Source: Streptantibioticus_A sp037034305 (GTDB lineage Bacteria; Actinomycetota; Actinomycetes; Streptomycetales; Streptomycetaceae). From it: a stretch of DNA of 64,000 nucleotides. Each line of letters opens with the position of its first letter. The first letter of the stretch is position 1. The notes under the pieces are model-generated. The model was given only the letters and a program-made list of their open reading frames with translations, had not been told where the DNA came from and did not search any database. Location: NCBI GenBank assembly GCA_037034305.1, contig JBAGJY010000006.1:186001-250000 (forward strand), read 5' to 3'. The translations under genes were made by a program, and so were the position numbers. This document shows positions 25,792-35,156 of this stretch, piece by piece.

Positions 25792-26982
25792 GTGGAGCTA
25801 CCGAGGATCATCAGCGTCGACGACCACGTCATCGAGCCCGCCCACCTGTTCGAGAAATGGCTTCCGGCCCGGTACCGCGACCGCGGCCCCAAACCGCTCA
25901 CCGCGGGCATCGGCGAACTCGCCTACGTCGGCGGCAGATACCAGATCACCATGGACCCCGACGGCCCGCCCACCGACTGGTGGATCTACGAGGACCTGAA
26001 GTTCCCGTACAAGCGCAACATCGCGGCCGTCGGCTTCGACCGGGACGAGATGACGCTCGAGGGCATCACCCGCGACCAGATGCGCCGCGGCTGCTGGGAC
26101 CCCGCCGAGCGGTTGAGGGACATGGACCTCAACCATGTCGAGGCCTCACTGTGCTTCCCCACCTTCCCGCGCTTTTGCGGCCAGACCTTCGCCGAGGCGC
26201 GGGACAAGGAGGTCGCGCTGGCCTGTGTGCGCGCCTACAACGACTGGATGGTCGAGGAGTGGTGCGGGGACAGCGCCGGGCGGCTGATACCGCTGTGCCT
26301 GATACCGCTGTGGGACGTGGGGCTGGCGGTCGCCGAGATCCGGCGCAACGCCGCGCGCGGGGTGAAGGCGGTCTGCTTCAGCGAGATCCCGACCCACCTG
26401 GGGCTTCCCAGCATCCACTGCGGCTACTGGGACCCGTTCTTCGCCGCCTGCGAGCAGACCGGCACCGTCGTCAACATGCACATAGGGTCGTCCTCGCAGA
26501 TGCCCGCCGCCTCACCGGACGCGCCGCCCGCCGTACAGGCCAGCCTGAGCTTCAACAACGCGATGGCATCCATGATGGACTTCCTGTTCAGTGGCGTGCT
26601 GGTGAGGTTCCCCCGGCTCAAACTCGCCTACAGCGAGGGCCAGATGGGCTGGATTCCGTACGCCCTGGAGCGGGCCGACGACGTATGGCGGGAGCACCGG
26701 GCGTGGGGCGGGGTGCGCGACCTGGTTCCGGAGCCGCCGTCCACCTACTACTACCGGCAGGTCTTCTGCTGCTTCTTCCGCGACAAGCACGGTGTCGAGT
26801 CGATCGACACCGTCGGCCGCGACAACGCGACCTTCGAGACCGACTACCCGCATGTGGACTCGACGTTCCCGCACACCAGGCAGGTGGCCCTGGACCACGT
26901 CAAGAGCCTGGACGACGAGACCGTGTACAAGCTGATGCGCGGCAACGCCATCCGGATGCTGGAGCTGGACCTTGACCGCTGA
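25792..26982 (+). CDS. Amidohydrolase-2 family metal-dependent hydrolase/decarboxylase
   Basis: A 396-residue TIM-barrel protein of the ACMSD-like amidohydrolase-2 family. Candidate metal-site and catalytic segments are SVDDHVIEP (N-terminus), NMHIGSSSQ and ETDYPHVDST. Members decarboxylate or hydrolyse ring-cleavage products and are common in actinobacterial aromatic/steroid clusters, where their exact role is poorly known. GTG 25792 has GGGAGG 5 bases upstream. It overlaps the next gene by 11 bases. Confidence 0.85.
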   Translation: MELPRIISVDDHVIEPAHLFEKWLPARYRDRGPKPLTAGIGELAYVGGRYQITMDPDGPPTDWWIYEDLKFPYKRNIAAVGFDRDEMTLEGITRDQMRRGCWDPAERLRDMDLNHVEASLCFPTFPRFCGQTFAEARDKEVALACVRAYNDWMVEEWCGDSAGRLIPLCLIPLWDVGLAVAEIRRNAARGVKAVCFSEIPTHLGLPSIHCGYWDPFFAACEQTGTVVNMHIGSSSQMPAASPDAPPAVQASLSFNNAMASMMDFLFSGVLVRFPRLKLAYSEGQMGWIPYALERADDVWREHRAWGGVRDLVPEPPSTYYYRQVFCCFFRDKHGVESIDTVGRDNATFETDYPHVDSTFPHTRQVALDHVKSLDDETVYKLMRGNAIRMLELDLDR

Positions 26983-27919
26983 GCTGTGCGCCGGGCGGGT
27001 GGTGGCGATCACCGGCGCGGGACGCGGCATCGGCCGCGAACACGCCCTGGCCTTCGCGGCGGAAGGCGCACGGGTGGTGGTGAACGACCTCGCCCCATCC
27101 GATGAGCCGGACAGGTACGGGGAGTCGGCCGCGGCTGACGAGCCGGAGCCGGTCGACGCCCCCGGTACACCTTGGGAGGTCGTCGCGCGGATCCGGGAAG
27201 CGGGCGGCGAGGCCGTCGTGCACACCGGGGACGTCTCCACCTGGCCGGGCGCCGCCTCCCTGGTGCGCACCGCGCTCGACACCTTCGGCGGCCTGGACGT
27301 ACTGGTCAACAACGCGGGCATCCTGCGTGACCGGATGCTGGTCTCCATGGACGAGGCGGAGTGGGACGCCGTGGTACGGGTGCACCTCAAGGGGCACTTC
27401 GCGCCGCTGCGGCACGCCGCCGCCTACTGGCGCCAACAGGCCAAGTCCGGCCGCCCGGTGGCGGCGCGCGTCATCAACACCACTTCCGGCGCTGGCCTGT
27501 TGGGCAGCGTCGGACAGGGCAACTACGCGGCGGCCAAGGCGGGCATCGCCGCCCTCACGGTGGTCGCGGCGGCCGAACTGCGGCGGTACGGGGTGACGGT
27601 CAACGCCATCGCCCCCGCCGCCAGGACCCGGATGACCGAGCAGGCGATGCCGCAACTGGTCGCCCGCCCGCAGACCGGGTTCGACACCTACCACCCGGGC
27701 AACGTCTCCCCGCTGGTCGTCTGGCTCGGCAGCACGCGGTCCGCCGGGGTGACCGGCCGGGTCTTCGAGGCGGAGGGCGGCCGGGTGTCGCTCGCGGACG
27801 GCTGGCGGCACGGCCCGGCGGTGGACGCGGGCCGCCGCTGGACGCCGTCCGAACTCGGCCCGGTCATCGGCGCGCTGCTGGCCAGGGCGACGCCGCCCGA
27901 GCCGGTCTACGGGCAGTGA
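26972..27919 (+). CDS. Short-chain dehydrogenase (Fox2/hydroxyacyl-CoA dehydrogenase-like SDR)
   Basis: A 315-residue NAD(P)-dependent SDR. TGAGRGIG is the cofactor loop, NNAG the central motif and Tyr-x3-Lys (YAAAKAG) the catalytic pair. The long insert after VVVNDLA and the extended C-terminus resemble the 3-hydroxyacyl-CoA dehydrogenase domains of steroid side-chain multifunctional enzymes. The TTG start is used because GGAG lies 7 bases before it and the frame overlaps the amidohydrolase stop, implying coupled translation. Confidence 0.85.
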   Translation: MTAELCAGRVVAITGAGRGIGREHALAFAAEGARVVVNDLAPSDEPDRYGESAAADEPEPVDAPGTPWEVVARIREAGGEAVVHTGDVSTWPGAASLVRTALDTFGGLDVLVNNAGILRDRMLVSMDEAEWDAVVRVHLKGHFAPLRHAAAYWRQQAKSGRPVAARVINTTSGAGLLGSVGQGNYAAAKAGIAALTVVAAAELRRYGVTVNAIAPAARTRMTEQAMPQLVARPQTGFDTYHPGNVSPLVVWLGSTRSAGVTGRVFEAEGGRVSLADGWRHGPAVDAGRRWTPSELGPVIGALLARATPPEPVYGQ

Positions 27920-27922
27920 CGC

Positions 27923-29077
27923 ATGGACCTGACCTACACCGAGGAGGAGGAAGCCTTCCGCGCGGAACTGCGCGCCTGGCTCGCCGCCGCTTTGCCCACG
28001 CTTCCCCCCAAACCCGATCCGGAGGACTGGCCGGGCCGCAGGGCGTACGACAGCCGCTGGCAGCGGATGCTCCACGACGCCGGATACGCCGGGCTGCACT
28101 GGCCCGTGGACGCCGGTGGACGCGGCGCCACCCCCACCCAGCACCTGATCTTCCTGGAGGAGACCGAGCGGGCCGCAGCGCCGTACGTCGGCGCCCACTT
28201 CGTCGGGCTGCTGCACGCCGGACCGACCATCGCCGCCGAGGGCACCCTTGAGCAACGCGGACGCTGGCTGCCGCCGATCCTGCGCGGCGAACAGGTGTGG
28301 TGCCAGGGCTTCAGCGAACCGGAAGCGGGCTCCGACCTCGCCGCGCTGCGCACCAGGGCGGTCCGCGACGGCGACACGTACGTGGTGACCGGCTCCAAGA
28401 TCTGGACCTCGCACGCCGAAGTCGCCGACTGGTGCGAGCTGTTGGTGCGCACCGACCCCCACGCGCCCAAGCACCGGGGGATCACCTGGCTGGCGATGCC
28501 CATGAGCGCCGACGGCATTAAGGTGCGGCCGCTGCGCACACTCGCTGGATCGAGGGAATTCGCCGAGGTGTTCCTGGACGAGGTCCGGGTACCGGTGGCG
28601 AACCGGGTGGGCGAGGAGAACGACGGCTGGCGCGTCACCATGGTCACGCTGTCGTTCGAACGCGGCACGGCGTTCGCCGGTGAAGTCATCGCCTGCCAGC
28701 GCACGTTGCGCGAGGTGGCCGCCATGGCGCGGCGCGACGGCAGCTGGGACGACCAGTCGCTGCGGCGGCGCGTCGGGCGGCTGGCCGCCGAGTTCTCGGT
28801 GTTGTGGCGGCTCATCCAGTGGAACGTCAGCGCGGCGCAGGACGGTACCGGCATCCCGGGCGTCGGCGGCTCGGTGTTCAAGCTGCGCTACTCCCAGGCA
28901 CGCCAGGAACTGTACGACACGGCGGCGGCGGTGCTGGGCGCGGACGCCCTGGACGCCGCGCGGGAGTGGACCGCCGACCGGCTGTCCTCGCTGTCCTACA
29001 CGATCGCCGCGGGCACCTCGCAGATCCAGAAGAACATCGTCGCCGAGCGGATCCTCGGCCTGCCGAAGGGGCCGTGA
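27923..29077 (+). CDS. Acyl-CoA dehydrogenase, large (alpha-type) subunit
   Basis: A 384-residue FAD flavoprotein with the CQGFSEPEAGSDLA flavin/substrate motif (about 124-137) and the C-terminal AGTSQIQKNIVAERILGLPK. It belongs to the steroid FadE type that forms alpha2-beta2 heterotetramers with a shorter subunit, which is the next gene, 4 bases downstream. Expected to introduce an alpha,beta double bond into a bulky ring- or side-chain-derived acyl-CoA. Confidence 0.88.
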   Translation: MDLTYTEEEEAFRAELRAWLAAALPTLPPKPDPEDWPGRRAYDSRWQRMLHDAGYAGLHWPVDAGGRGATPTQHLIFLEETERAAAPYVGAHFVGLLHAGPTIAAEGTLEQRGRWLPPILRGEQVWCQGFSEPEAGSDLAALRTRAVRDGDTYVVTGSKIWTSHAEVADWCELLVRTDPHAPKHRGITWLAMPMSADGIKVRPLRTLAGSREFAEVFLDEVRVPVANRVGEENDGWRVTMVTLSFERGTAFAGEVIACQRTLREVAAMARRDGSWDDQSLRRRVGRLAAEFSVLWRLIQWNVSAAQDGTGIPGVGGSVFKLRYSQARQELYDTAAAVLGADALDAAREWTADRLSSLSYTIAAGTSQIQKNIVAERILGLPKGP

Positions 29078-29081
29078 CGCC

Positions 29082-30002
29082 GTGCGCTTCCAACTGGACG
29101 ACGAGCAGCACGCGTTGCGCCGGGGGGTGCGGGAGCTGCTGGCCGGGCGTTTCGACCGGGACCGGATGCGGGCCCGCGTGGCCGACCCCGCGGTGGACCG
29201 CGAGCTGTGGCGGGAACTGGGCGCCGCGGGGATGTTCGGCCTGCGGCTGGACGGGATGGGGCTGGCCGAGGCGGTGTTGGTCTTCGAGGAGGCCGGACGG
29301 GCGCTGCTGCCCGGGCCGCTGGTGACGACGCACCTGGCGGCGGGAGTGGTGGACGGAGCCGCCGAGGGCGAGACGGTGCTCGCCTGGTGTGACGGCACTC
29401 TGGTCGATCACCTGGCGGACGCGGACGCGGTGCTGTGGCTCGACGAGTGCGGCGCGCGCGTGCTGGGTCCGGAGCAACTGATCACCGTCGCGCTGCGGTC
29501 GGTGGATCCGATGACCCCCCTGAACCGCGTCGTCTCGCGGACCGCCGACGGCCGCGTGGTGCCGCGTGCCGCGCGGCTGCGCCAGGAGGCCGTGCTGCTG
29601 ACCGCCGCCCAGCAGTGCGGCAGCGCTGAGCGGACGCTGGAGTCGGCGGTCGAGTACGCGGGACTTCGGCGCCAGTTCGGGCGGGCGATCGGCGCCTTCC
29701 AGGCGGTCAAGCACCTGTGCGCGGACATGCTGGTGCGGGTCGAGATGGCCCGTGTCGCCGTCTACGCGGCGGCCGTCACCGCCGATCCGGTGGACGTCGC
29801 CGCCGCCAAGCTGCTCGCCGACGAGGCGGCCGTCCGCAACTCCCGCGACTGCCTTCAGATCTTCGGCGGAACCGGCTTCACCTGGGAAGCCGATGTGCAT
29901 CTCCACCTGAAACGCGCGTGGTTGTTGTCAACCCGGTTCGCCCGGGAGGGGGAGATCCAGGACACCCTGGCGCGTTCCCTTTCCACCGCAGGGTTCTGGT
30001 AA
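29082..30002 (+). CDS. Acyl-CoA dehydrogenase, small (beta-type) subunit
   Basis: A 306-residue partner subunit starting at GTG 29082. The central flavin motif of full enzymes is degenerate, while RRQFGRAIGAFQAVKH and the IFGGTGFTWEADVHLHLKRA block are present, as in FadE27/FadE29-type beta subunits. Pairing with the upstream subunit is inferred from adjacency and type. Confidence 0.83.
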   Translation: MRFQLDDEQHALRRGVRELLAGRFDRDRMRARVADPAVDRELWRELGAAGMFGLRLDGMGLAEAVLVFEEAGRALLPGPLVTTHLAAGVVDGAAEGETVLAWCDGTLVDHLADADAVLWLDECGARVLGPEQLITVALRSVDPMTPLNRVVSRTADGRVVPRAARLRQEAVLLTAAQQCGSAERTLESAVEYAGLRRQFGRAIGAFQAVKHLCADMLVRVEMARVAVYAAAVTADPVDVAAAKLLADEAAVRNSRDCLQIFGGTGFTWEADVHLHLKRAWLLSTRFAREGEIQDTLARSLSTAGFW

Positions 30003-30489
30003 TGGTGACCGGGCGGGTACACGGTGTCGCCGCTGATCGCCACCGGTTGCGGAATGGGGCGATATGCCCGGAATAAGGAGTCACAGAGCGTCGATATCGG
30101 GTTGTGTCCGAGGTGTAACTCGTAACGGCGTGGAGTCGACGCCCCGCTCGGGTACCCTCCATCGGGTGCGAGTGGTTCAGTGGCGCAACAATCGCGACGG
30201 CCGTCCTGGCGGAGTCCAGGTGGCAGCCGGCGCGGTGCCCAGGGACACCCGCGGACGGGGAGAATTCGCCCGTAGGCGCTGGACACGCACGGTGTCGCGC
30301 CCATCCTCTACCCGTAACGAGCCCGGCCGCGGGGCAGTATCCAGCATGTGTACCGCGTTCCGTTGGAATATGACCGAAGCGCTTGTTGCGGTGACTGTAC
30401 GTCAATCATGCTGTCCTTCGTCAGCGTCACGGTCGGTGACGGTACGGAGGCGCGAGGCGATGTGTCCGCCGGTTCGGATGGTGTGAGCG
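30003..30489. other. Non-coding stretch
   Basis: About 490 bases between the FadE pair and the HATPase gene. No frame has a plausible start and composition, and no complete tRNA or terminator was seen. It is less GC-rich than its surroundings in places (30050-30130, 30340-30420), where the promoter of the next gene probably lies. Confidence 0.5.
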
Positions 30490-31143
30490 GTGCAGGTGCT
30501 TCAGGTGCAGTTGGAGGTCTTCCCCGACCCGGCCGAAGTGGGCCGGGCCCGTAGATGGGCCCGCTCCCGGCTGCAGCGATCGGGCATAGGAGCGGACGAG
30601 CCGCTGGCCGAGACACTGCTCCTGCTCATCTCCGAACTGGTCACCAACGCGGTGGTGCACACCGGTTGTCCGGCTGTGCTGCGGATGCTCTTCCCCGAGG
30701 CGGAGGCCTGTGACACGGCCGCCAACGGGACGGTACGGGTGGAGGTCGCCGACGCCAGCGCCAAGCCTCCGGCGCCACGGCACGCCCAGGGTGACGAGAC
30801 CGGCGGCCGCGGCCTGGAGCTGGTGGACGGCCTCGCCGACCGCTGGGGCTGGGAGCGCGAGGGCTCCGGCAAGCACATCTGGTGCGAGGTCGACCGCGGC
30901 GAGACCGACCACGCCGCTCCCTCGGCCCGGTACATCTGCGACGAGCCGCCCATGGCGGCCTACGGCGACGCCATCGGATACTGGGACGACGGCCGCCCCG
31001 CCGCTGGGACCGTCTCCGGGCCGGCCGCCACCTCCCGACGCTCCGGCGCCGCCAGAACGGGCTACCTGATCGCCACCGGCGCGACCGGACTGCCCACCCC
31101 GCCGACGAACGGCTCGGGCGTGGCGCTCAGCAGGAACGCGTAA
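30490..31143 (+). CDS. HATPase-domain anti-sigma regulatory kinase (RsbW-like)
   Basis: A 217-residue protein. Residues 1-135 are a GHKL/HATPase_c2 domain of the RsbW/SpoIIAB type: N-box LISELVTNAVVH, G1 VEVADAS, G2 GGRGLELVDGLADRWGWE. The C-terminal 80 residues are low-complexity. Streptomyces encodes dozens of such kinases, which phosphorylate STAS antagonists or bind sigma factors. Its 3' end overlaps the convergent cyclase gene by 82 bases, unusually long. It looks like a core gene next to the catabolic genes, not part of them. Confidence 0.82.
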   Translation: MQVLQVQLEVFPDPAEVGRARRWARSRLQRSGIGADEPLAETLLLLISELVTNAVVHTGCPAVLRMLFPEAEACDTAANGTVRVEVADASAKPPAPRHAQGDETGGRGLELVDGLADRWGWEREGSGKHIWCEVDRGETDHAAPSARYICDEPPMAAYGDAIGYWDDGRPAAGTVSGPAATSRRSGAARTGYLIATGATGLPTPPTNGSGVALSRNA

Positions 31144-31988
31144 CGGCCGTCCTCGGCGCAGGCCGCGGACAGTTCCTCCAGATTCCAGTTCTGCCCCTGT
31201 GGCATGCCCATCTCCACCAGGTGGAGCGCGTGCACCGGCAACCACAGGCCGTCGACCTCCGGCGGGAAGACCTCGAACGTCAACGTGTCATTGGCTACCG
31301 CCGCCACATCGCGGGCGTGGAACCACTCGGGGGCGCGGATCGACAGCCCGGGGGAGGGGTACGCGTAGCCGTGCCGGTCGCCGTTCAGGTACCGCCGGAT
31401 CTGCCCGGTGCGAATGAGGACGATGTCGCCGCCGTGGACCGTCGTTTTCGCCAGTTCCTCGGCGGCGTCCAGGTCTTCGGGCGTCACGGCGTGGCCCTCG
31501 GGAAGCCGGTCGACGCCGTGTGCGCGGGCGACGTCCAGCAGCACACCGCGGGAGACCAGGCTGGTGATCTTCTCGGTTCCGCCGAACTCGGCGCCCTGGT
31601 GTGCGGTGACGGTGCTGGCGGGGCGGCCGTTGTAGATGCGGCCGGAGTGCGAGATGTGACCGAAGCCGTCCCAGTGTGTGGCCGCCTGTAGGCCCATCGT
31701 GACCACGTCGTCGCTGGTGGCGACCGTGTCGGGGCCGAACAACTGCCAGTTGACGGCGGTCATCGTGTGCAGCGGGTTCACCCGGCCCGGGATCGCGCCG
31801 GTCTGTACACCGTCCTGCCGCAGGGGCAGCGCGAGCGGGACGCGGCGGCCGGTGCGGACGGTGCGGACCGCCTCGCGCACCACCTCGTCGGTGACCAGGT
31901 TGAGCGTGCCGATCTCGTCGGCCGCGCCCCAACGCCCCCAGTTGTTCACGCGTTTGGCGATGCCGTGGAACCGCTCGGGCATCGGCAT
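31062..31988 (-). CDS. Cyclase-family (kynurenine formamidase-like) hydrolase
   Basis: A 308-residue protein of the Cyclase/KynB superfamily, metal-dependent amide or lactone hydrolases. The metal-binding signature is recognisable (ATHWDGFGHISH). ATG 31988 has GGAGG 5 bases upstream. It is divergent from the SDR at 32110 across an operator of the regulon. A role in opening a lactone or ring intermediate is possible but unproven. Confidence 0.82.
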   Translation of the reverse strand: MPMPERFHGIAKRVNNWGRWGAADEIGTLNLVTDEVVREAVRTVRTGRRVPLALPLRQDGVQTGAIPGRVNPLHTMTAVNWQLFGPDTVATSDDVVTMGLQAATHWDGFGHISHSGRIYNGRPASTVTAHQGAEFGGTEKITSLVSRGVLLDVARAHGVDRLPEGHAVTPEDLDAAEELAKTTVHGGDIVLIRTGQIRRYLNGDRHGYAYPSPGLSIRAPEWFHARDVAAVANDTLTFEVFPPEVDGLWLPVHALHLVEMGMPQGQNWNLEELSAACAEDGRYAFLLSATPEPFVGGVGSPVAPVAIR

Positions 31989-32062
31989 TCCGGCCTCCTG
32001 TGCGGAGTGCGGGCTTCCGGGGACGCGGGGCTTGCGCGATGGGTCACCGGTGTTCCTAGAAT

Positions 32063-32077
32063 CTAACGGACCGTCAG
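32063..32077. promoter_or_regulatory. Regulon operator 2 (CTAACGGACCGTCAG)
   Basis: One arm mismatch (CTaACG). It lies midway between the divergent cyclase-family and SDR genes, 33 bases before the latter's GTG. Confidence 0.68.
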
Positions 32078-32109
32078 AAACTGGGGAAGTTCCGTGGGGA
32101 GGTTCGGCC

Positions 32110-33015
32110 GTGGGCGACTTCTTGACCGGCAAGGTCATCGCGGTGACCGGCGCGGGGCGGGGCATTGGACGAGCCGTCGCGCTCGCCTGCGCCGCGGAGG
32201 GCGCCAAGGTGGTGGTCAACGACCTCGGCGTCTCCATCGAGGGCGGAGAGCCGACCAGCGAGGTGGCGGCGGCCGTGGTCAAGGAGATCGAGGCGGCGGG
32301 CGGCCACGCCGTAGCCGTGGCCGACGACGTCGCGACCATGTCCGGCGGCGCACGGGTGGTCGGCACCGCCGTCGAGACCTACGGGCGGATCGACGGGGTG
32401 GTGTGCGTCGCCGGAATCCTGCGCGAGCGCATGCTGTTCAACATGACCGAGCAGGAGTGGGACCCGGTCGTCGCCACCCACCTCAAGGGCACGTTCACCG
32501 TCTTCCGCGCCGCCTCAGCCGTCATGCGCCAGCAGCGGTCCGGCACCCTGATCGGCTTCACCAGCGGCAACCACCAGGGCAGCGCCTCCCAGGCCAACTA
32601 CTCCGCCGCCAAGGGCGGCATCATCTCCCTCGTCCGCAGCGCCGCGCTCGGCCTGCACAAGTACGGCGTGACCGCGAACTGCGTGGCACCCATCGCCCGC
32701 ACCCGGATGTCCGCCAACGTCCCCATGGAACTCAAGGAGATGGGCGAACCCGAGGACGTCGCACCGCTCGTGGTCTACCTCCTCAGCGACCGCGCCCGTG
32801 CCATTACCGGGCAGGTGTACACCGCCGCCGGACCCAAGATCGCGGTCTGGGCGCAACCCCGTGAACTGCGCGCCGCCTACGCGGAGGGCGGCTGGACCCC
32901 GCAACGCGTCGCTGACCTCCTTCCCGGCAGCGTCGGCACCGACCCGATGCCGCTGCTCGCCCAACTCGACGCCATGCGGCAGGCCGCCGCCACCGGCGAC
33001 CGCCCCAACGCGTAG
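32110..33015 (+). CDS. Short-chain dehydrogenase (hydroxyacyl-CoA dehydrogenase-like SDR)
   Basis: A 301-residue SDR. It carries the TGAGRGIG cofactor loop, Asp-dependent VVNDLGVS, and the catalytic YSAAKGG. It resembles the SDR at 26972 and the (3R)-hydroxyacyl-CoA dehydrogenase domain family. GTG 32110 has GGGGAGG 8 bases upstream. It is the first gene of a probable five-gene operon (SDR, FadE, ipdF, ALDH, MDR) running to 37715. Confidence 0.86.
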   Translation: MGDFLTGKVIAVTGAGRGIGRAVALACAAEGAKVVVNDLGVSIEGGEPTSEVAAAVVKEIEAAGGHAVAVADDVATMSGGARVVGTAVETYGRIDGVVCVAGILRERMLFNMTEQEWDPVVATHLKGTFTVFRAASAVMRQQRSGTLIGFTSGNHQGSASQANYSAAKGGIISLVRSAALGLHKYGVTANCVAPIARTRMSANVPMELKEMGEPEDVAPLVVYLLSDRARAITGQVYTAAGPKIAVWAQPRELRAAYAEGGWTPQRVADLLPGSVGTDPMPLLAQLDAMRQAAATGDRPNA

Positions 33016-33023
33016 GACCCGCC

Positions 33024-34244
33024 ATGGACTTCACCTTCGGCCCGCGCGCCGAGGCGTTCCGCACCGAAGCGCGGGACTGGCTCGCCGAGCACGTGACGCC
33101 CACCACGACCAGCGGCCGAGCATGGGAACGCGAGTTGGGCGCCCACGGCTGGATCGGCCTAGGCTGGCAACCCCCGCCCAACGAGCACGCACCGCATGAC
33201 GGCGCACGCGGACCGTACGGGAACCGCCGCGGCTCGCTGGTCGAGCAGGTCGTCTGGGGCGAGGAGTACGCCCGCGCCGGCGCACCGTCCCGCTCCGGCC
33301 ACATCGGCGAGAACCTGCTCGCCCCCACCCTGCTCGCCCATGGCACCCCCGCCCAACGCGACCGCTTCCTGCCGCCCATCACTCGTGGCGAGGAACTGTG
33401 GTGCCAGGGGTACAGCGAACCCGGCGCCGGATCCGACCTCGCGGGCGTGCGCACCACGGCCGTCCGCGACACCGGCGGACCCAGCTACCGCGTCACCGGC
33501 CAGAAGATCTGGACGTCACTGGCGCTCGACGCCGACTGGTGCTTCGTACTGGCCCGCACCGAGCCCGGCTCAACCCGGCACCGCGGGCTGTCCTTCCTGC
33601 TGGTGCCCATGGACCAGCCCGGCCGCGTCGAGGTCCGGCCCATCCGCCAGATGTCCGGCGAGAGCGACTTCAACGAGGTGTTCTTCGACGGTGCCTACGC
33701 GTCCGCGGACCACCGCGTGGGCGCCGAAGGCGACGGCTGGCGCATCGCCATGGACCTCCTCGGCTTCGAGCGCGGCGTCTCCACCCTCGTGCAGCAGATC
33801 GGCTTCGCCCGGGAGTTGGCGGATGTCATGGCGCTCGCCGTCGGCAACGGCGCCGCCGATGACCCGGTGTTGCGCGACCGCCTCATCCGGCAGTGGGCCG
33901 ACCTGCGGGTCATGCGCTGGAACGCGCTGCGTACCCTCGGCACCACGGACCGGGCCGCCCCGAGCATGTCCAAGCTGCTGTGGGGCCGCTGGCACCAGCG
34001 CCTCGGTGAACTGGCGATGGCGGTACGAGGCGCCCCCGCCTCGGCGGGCCCCGTCCCCCGACCTCCGACATCCTCGGCCACCGGGACCGGCGACCGGCAC
34101 ACTGACCTTCCATACCAACTCGACTCCCTCCAGCGGCTGTTCCTGTTCAGCCGCGCCGACACCATCTACGGCGGTTCGGACGAAATCCAGCGGACGATCA
34201 TCGCCGAACGTGTCCTCGGGCTGCCGAAGGAACCCCGGCCATGA
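33024..34244 (+). CDS. Acyl-CoA dehydrogenase, large (alpha-type) subunit
   Basis: A 406-residue FadE with CQGYSEPGAGSDLA (about 130-143), a flavin-binding SGESDFNEVFFDG segment and the C-terminal YGGSDEIQRTIIAERVLGLPKEP. No small subunit is adjacent; the orphan beta-type gene at 44633 carries the same operator and may supply it. It overlaps ipdF by 4 bases (ATGA). Confidence 0.87.
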   Translation: MDFTFGPRAEAFRTEARDWLAEHVTPTTTSGRAWERELGAHGWIGLGWQPPPNEHAPHDGARGPYGNRRGSLVEQVVWGEEYARAGAPSRSGHIGENLLAPTLLAHGTPAQRDRFLPPITRGEELWCQGYSEPGAGSDLAGVRTTAVRDTGGPSYRVTGQKIWTSLALDADWCFVLARTEPGSTRHRGLSFLLVPMDQPGRVEVRPIRQMSGESDFNEVFFDGAYASADHRVGAEGDGWRIAMDLLGFERGVSTLVQQIGFARELADVMALAVGNGAADDPVLRDRLIRQWADLRVMRWNALRTLGTTDRAAPSMSKLLWGRWHQRLGELAMAVRGAPASAGPVPRPPTSSATGTGDRHTDLPYQLDSLQRLFLFSRADTIYGGSDEIQRTIIAERVLGLPKEPRP

Positions 34245-35092
34245 CAGCCGAGCCAGCCCCCGGCCAGCCCACCGAGCCCAGCACCGCCACCACCGCCGGG
34301 GACGTGGGCGGGCGGCCACGCCCACCGTCGTATGAGCCACCCCATGGGCTGCTCACCGGACGTACCGTCCTGGTGACCGCCGCCGCGGGCACCGGAATAG
34401 GCTTCGCGACCGCCAAGCGCTGCGCCGAGGAGGGCGCCACCGTGGCCATCAGCGACCGCCACGAACGCCGCCTGGCAGCGTCCGCCGAACAACTCGCCGA
34501 CGCAACGGGCAGCAAGCCCCTCGCCGTGCCCTGCGACGTGACCGTCGAGGAGCAGGTGCGGCGCCTGTTCACCACCGCCACCGCCGAACTCGGCGCCATC
34601 GACGTCCTGGTGAACAACGCGGGCCTGGGTGGCACCGCCGGGCTCGTCGACATGACCGACGAACAGTGGAGCCAGGTCCTCGACGTCACACTCGGCGGCA
34701 CCTTCCGCTGCACCCGCGCCGCCCTACGCCACATGTGCCCACGCCGCACCGGTGTGATCGTCAACAACGCCTCCGTGCTGGGCTGGCGCGCCCAGGCCGG
34801 GCAGGCCCACTACGCCGCGGCCAAGGCCGGTGTCATGGCGTTGACCCGCTGCGCGGCCATCGAAGCCGCCCCGCACGGTGTGCGGGTGAACGCCGTCGCC
34901 CCCTCTTTGGCCATGCACCCCAACCTGGCCAAGGTCACCAGTGACGCACTACTCGAGGAACTCACCTCCCGCGAAGCCTTCGGCCGTGCTGCCGAACCCT
35001 GGGAGGTCGCGAACGCGATCGTCTTCCTCGCCAGCGGCTACAGCTCCTATCTGACCGGTGAAGTCATATCTGTCTCCTCTCAACACCCCTGA
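34241..35092 (+). CDS. ipdF: IpdF-type 5-hydroxy-HIP-CoA reductase/dehydrogenase (SDR)
   Basis: A 283-residue SDR closely resembling mycobacterial IpdF (Rv3559c). Shared segments include LLTGRTVLVTAAAGTGIG, DRHERRL, NNAGLGG, VNNASVLGWRAQ, HYAAAKAGVMALTRC and the C-terminal SSYLTGEVISVSSQHP. In steroid C/D-ring degradation IpdF acts on the 5-OH/5-oxo position of HIP-CoA. Residues 1-35 are a Pro-rich extension; the catalytic Tyr-Lys pair is intact. Confidence 0.88.
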   Translation: MTAEPAPGQPTEPSTATTAGDVGGRPRPPSYEPPHGLLTGRTVLVTAAAGTGIGFATAKRCAEEGATVAISDRHERRLAASAEQLADATGSKPLAVPCDVTVEEQVRRLFTTATAELGAIDVLVNNAGLGGTAGLVDMTDEQWSQVLDVTLGGTFRCTRAALRHMCPRRTGVIVNNASVLGWRAQAGQAHYAAAKAGVMALTRCAAIEAAPHGVRVNAVAPSLAMHPNLAKVTSDALLEELTSREAFGRAAEPWEVANAIVFLASGYSSYLTGEVISVSSQHP

Positions 35093-35156
35093 TGTCGCGG
35101 CCACTCGAAGGACCAGCGGTGACCGGACGAACGAGCCCAGCGAAGGGCACTGACGG

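Noticed and set aside
26900..29398. 832-codon frame antisense to the SDR and FadE genes
   Set aside because: A shadow of high-GC coding DNA: Arg/Pro/Gly/His-rich, no domain, and the plus strand holds well-recognised enzymes.
30165..30235. tRNA-like string (GAGTGGTTCAGTGGCGCAAC) upstream of the HATPase gene
   Set aside because: It looks like a D-arm, but no acceptor stem, anticodon arm or GTTCGA T-loop could be paired around it.
33969..34130. Pro/Ser-rich segment near the end of the 33024 FadE, suspected insertion
   Set aside because: This region is variable in length in large-type FadE proteins and the conserved C-terminal block resumes in frame, so no disruption is indicated.
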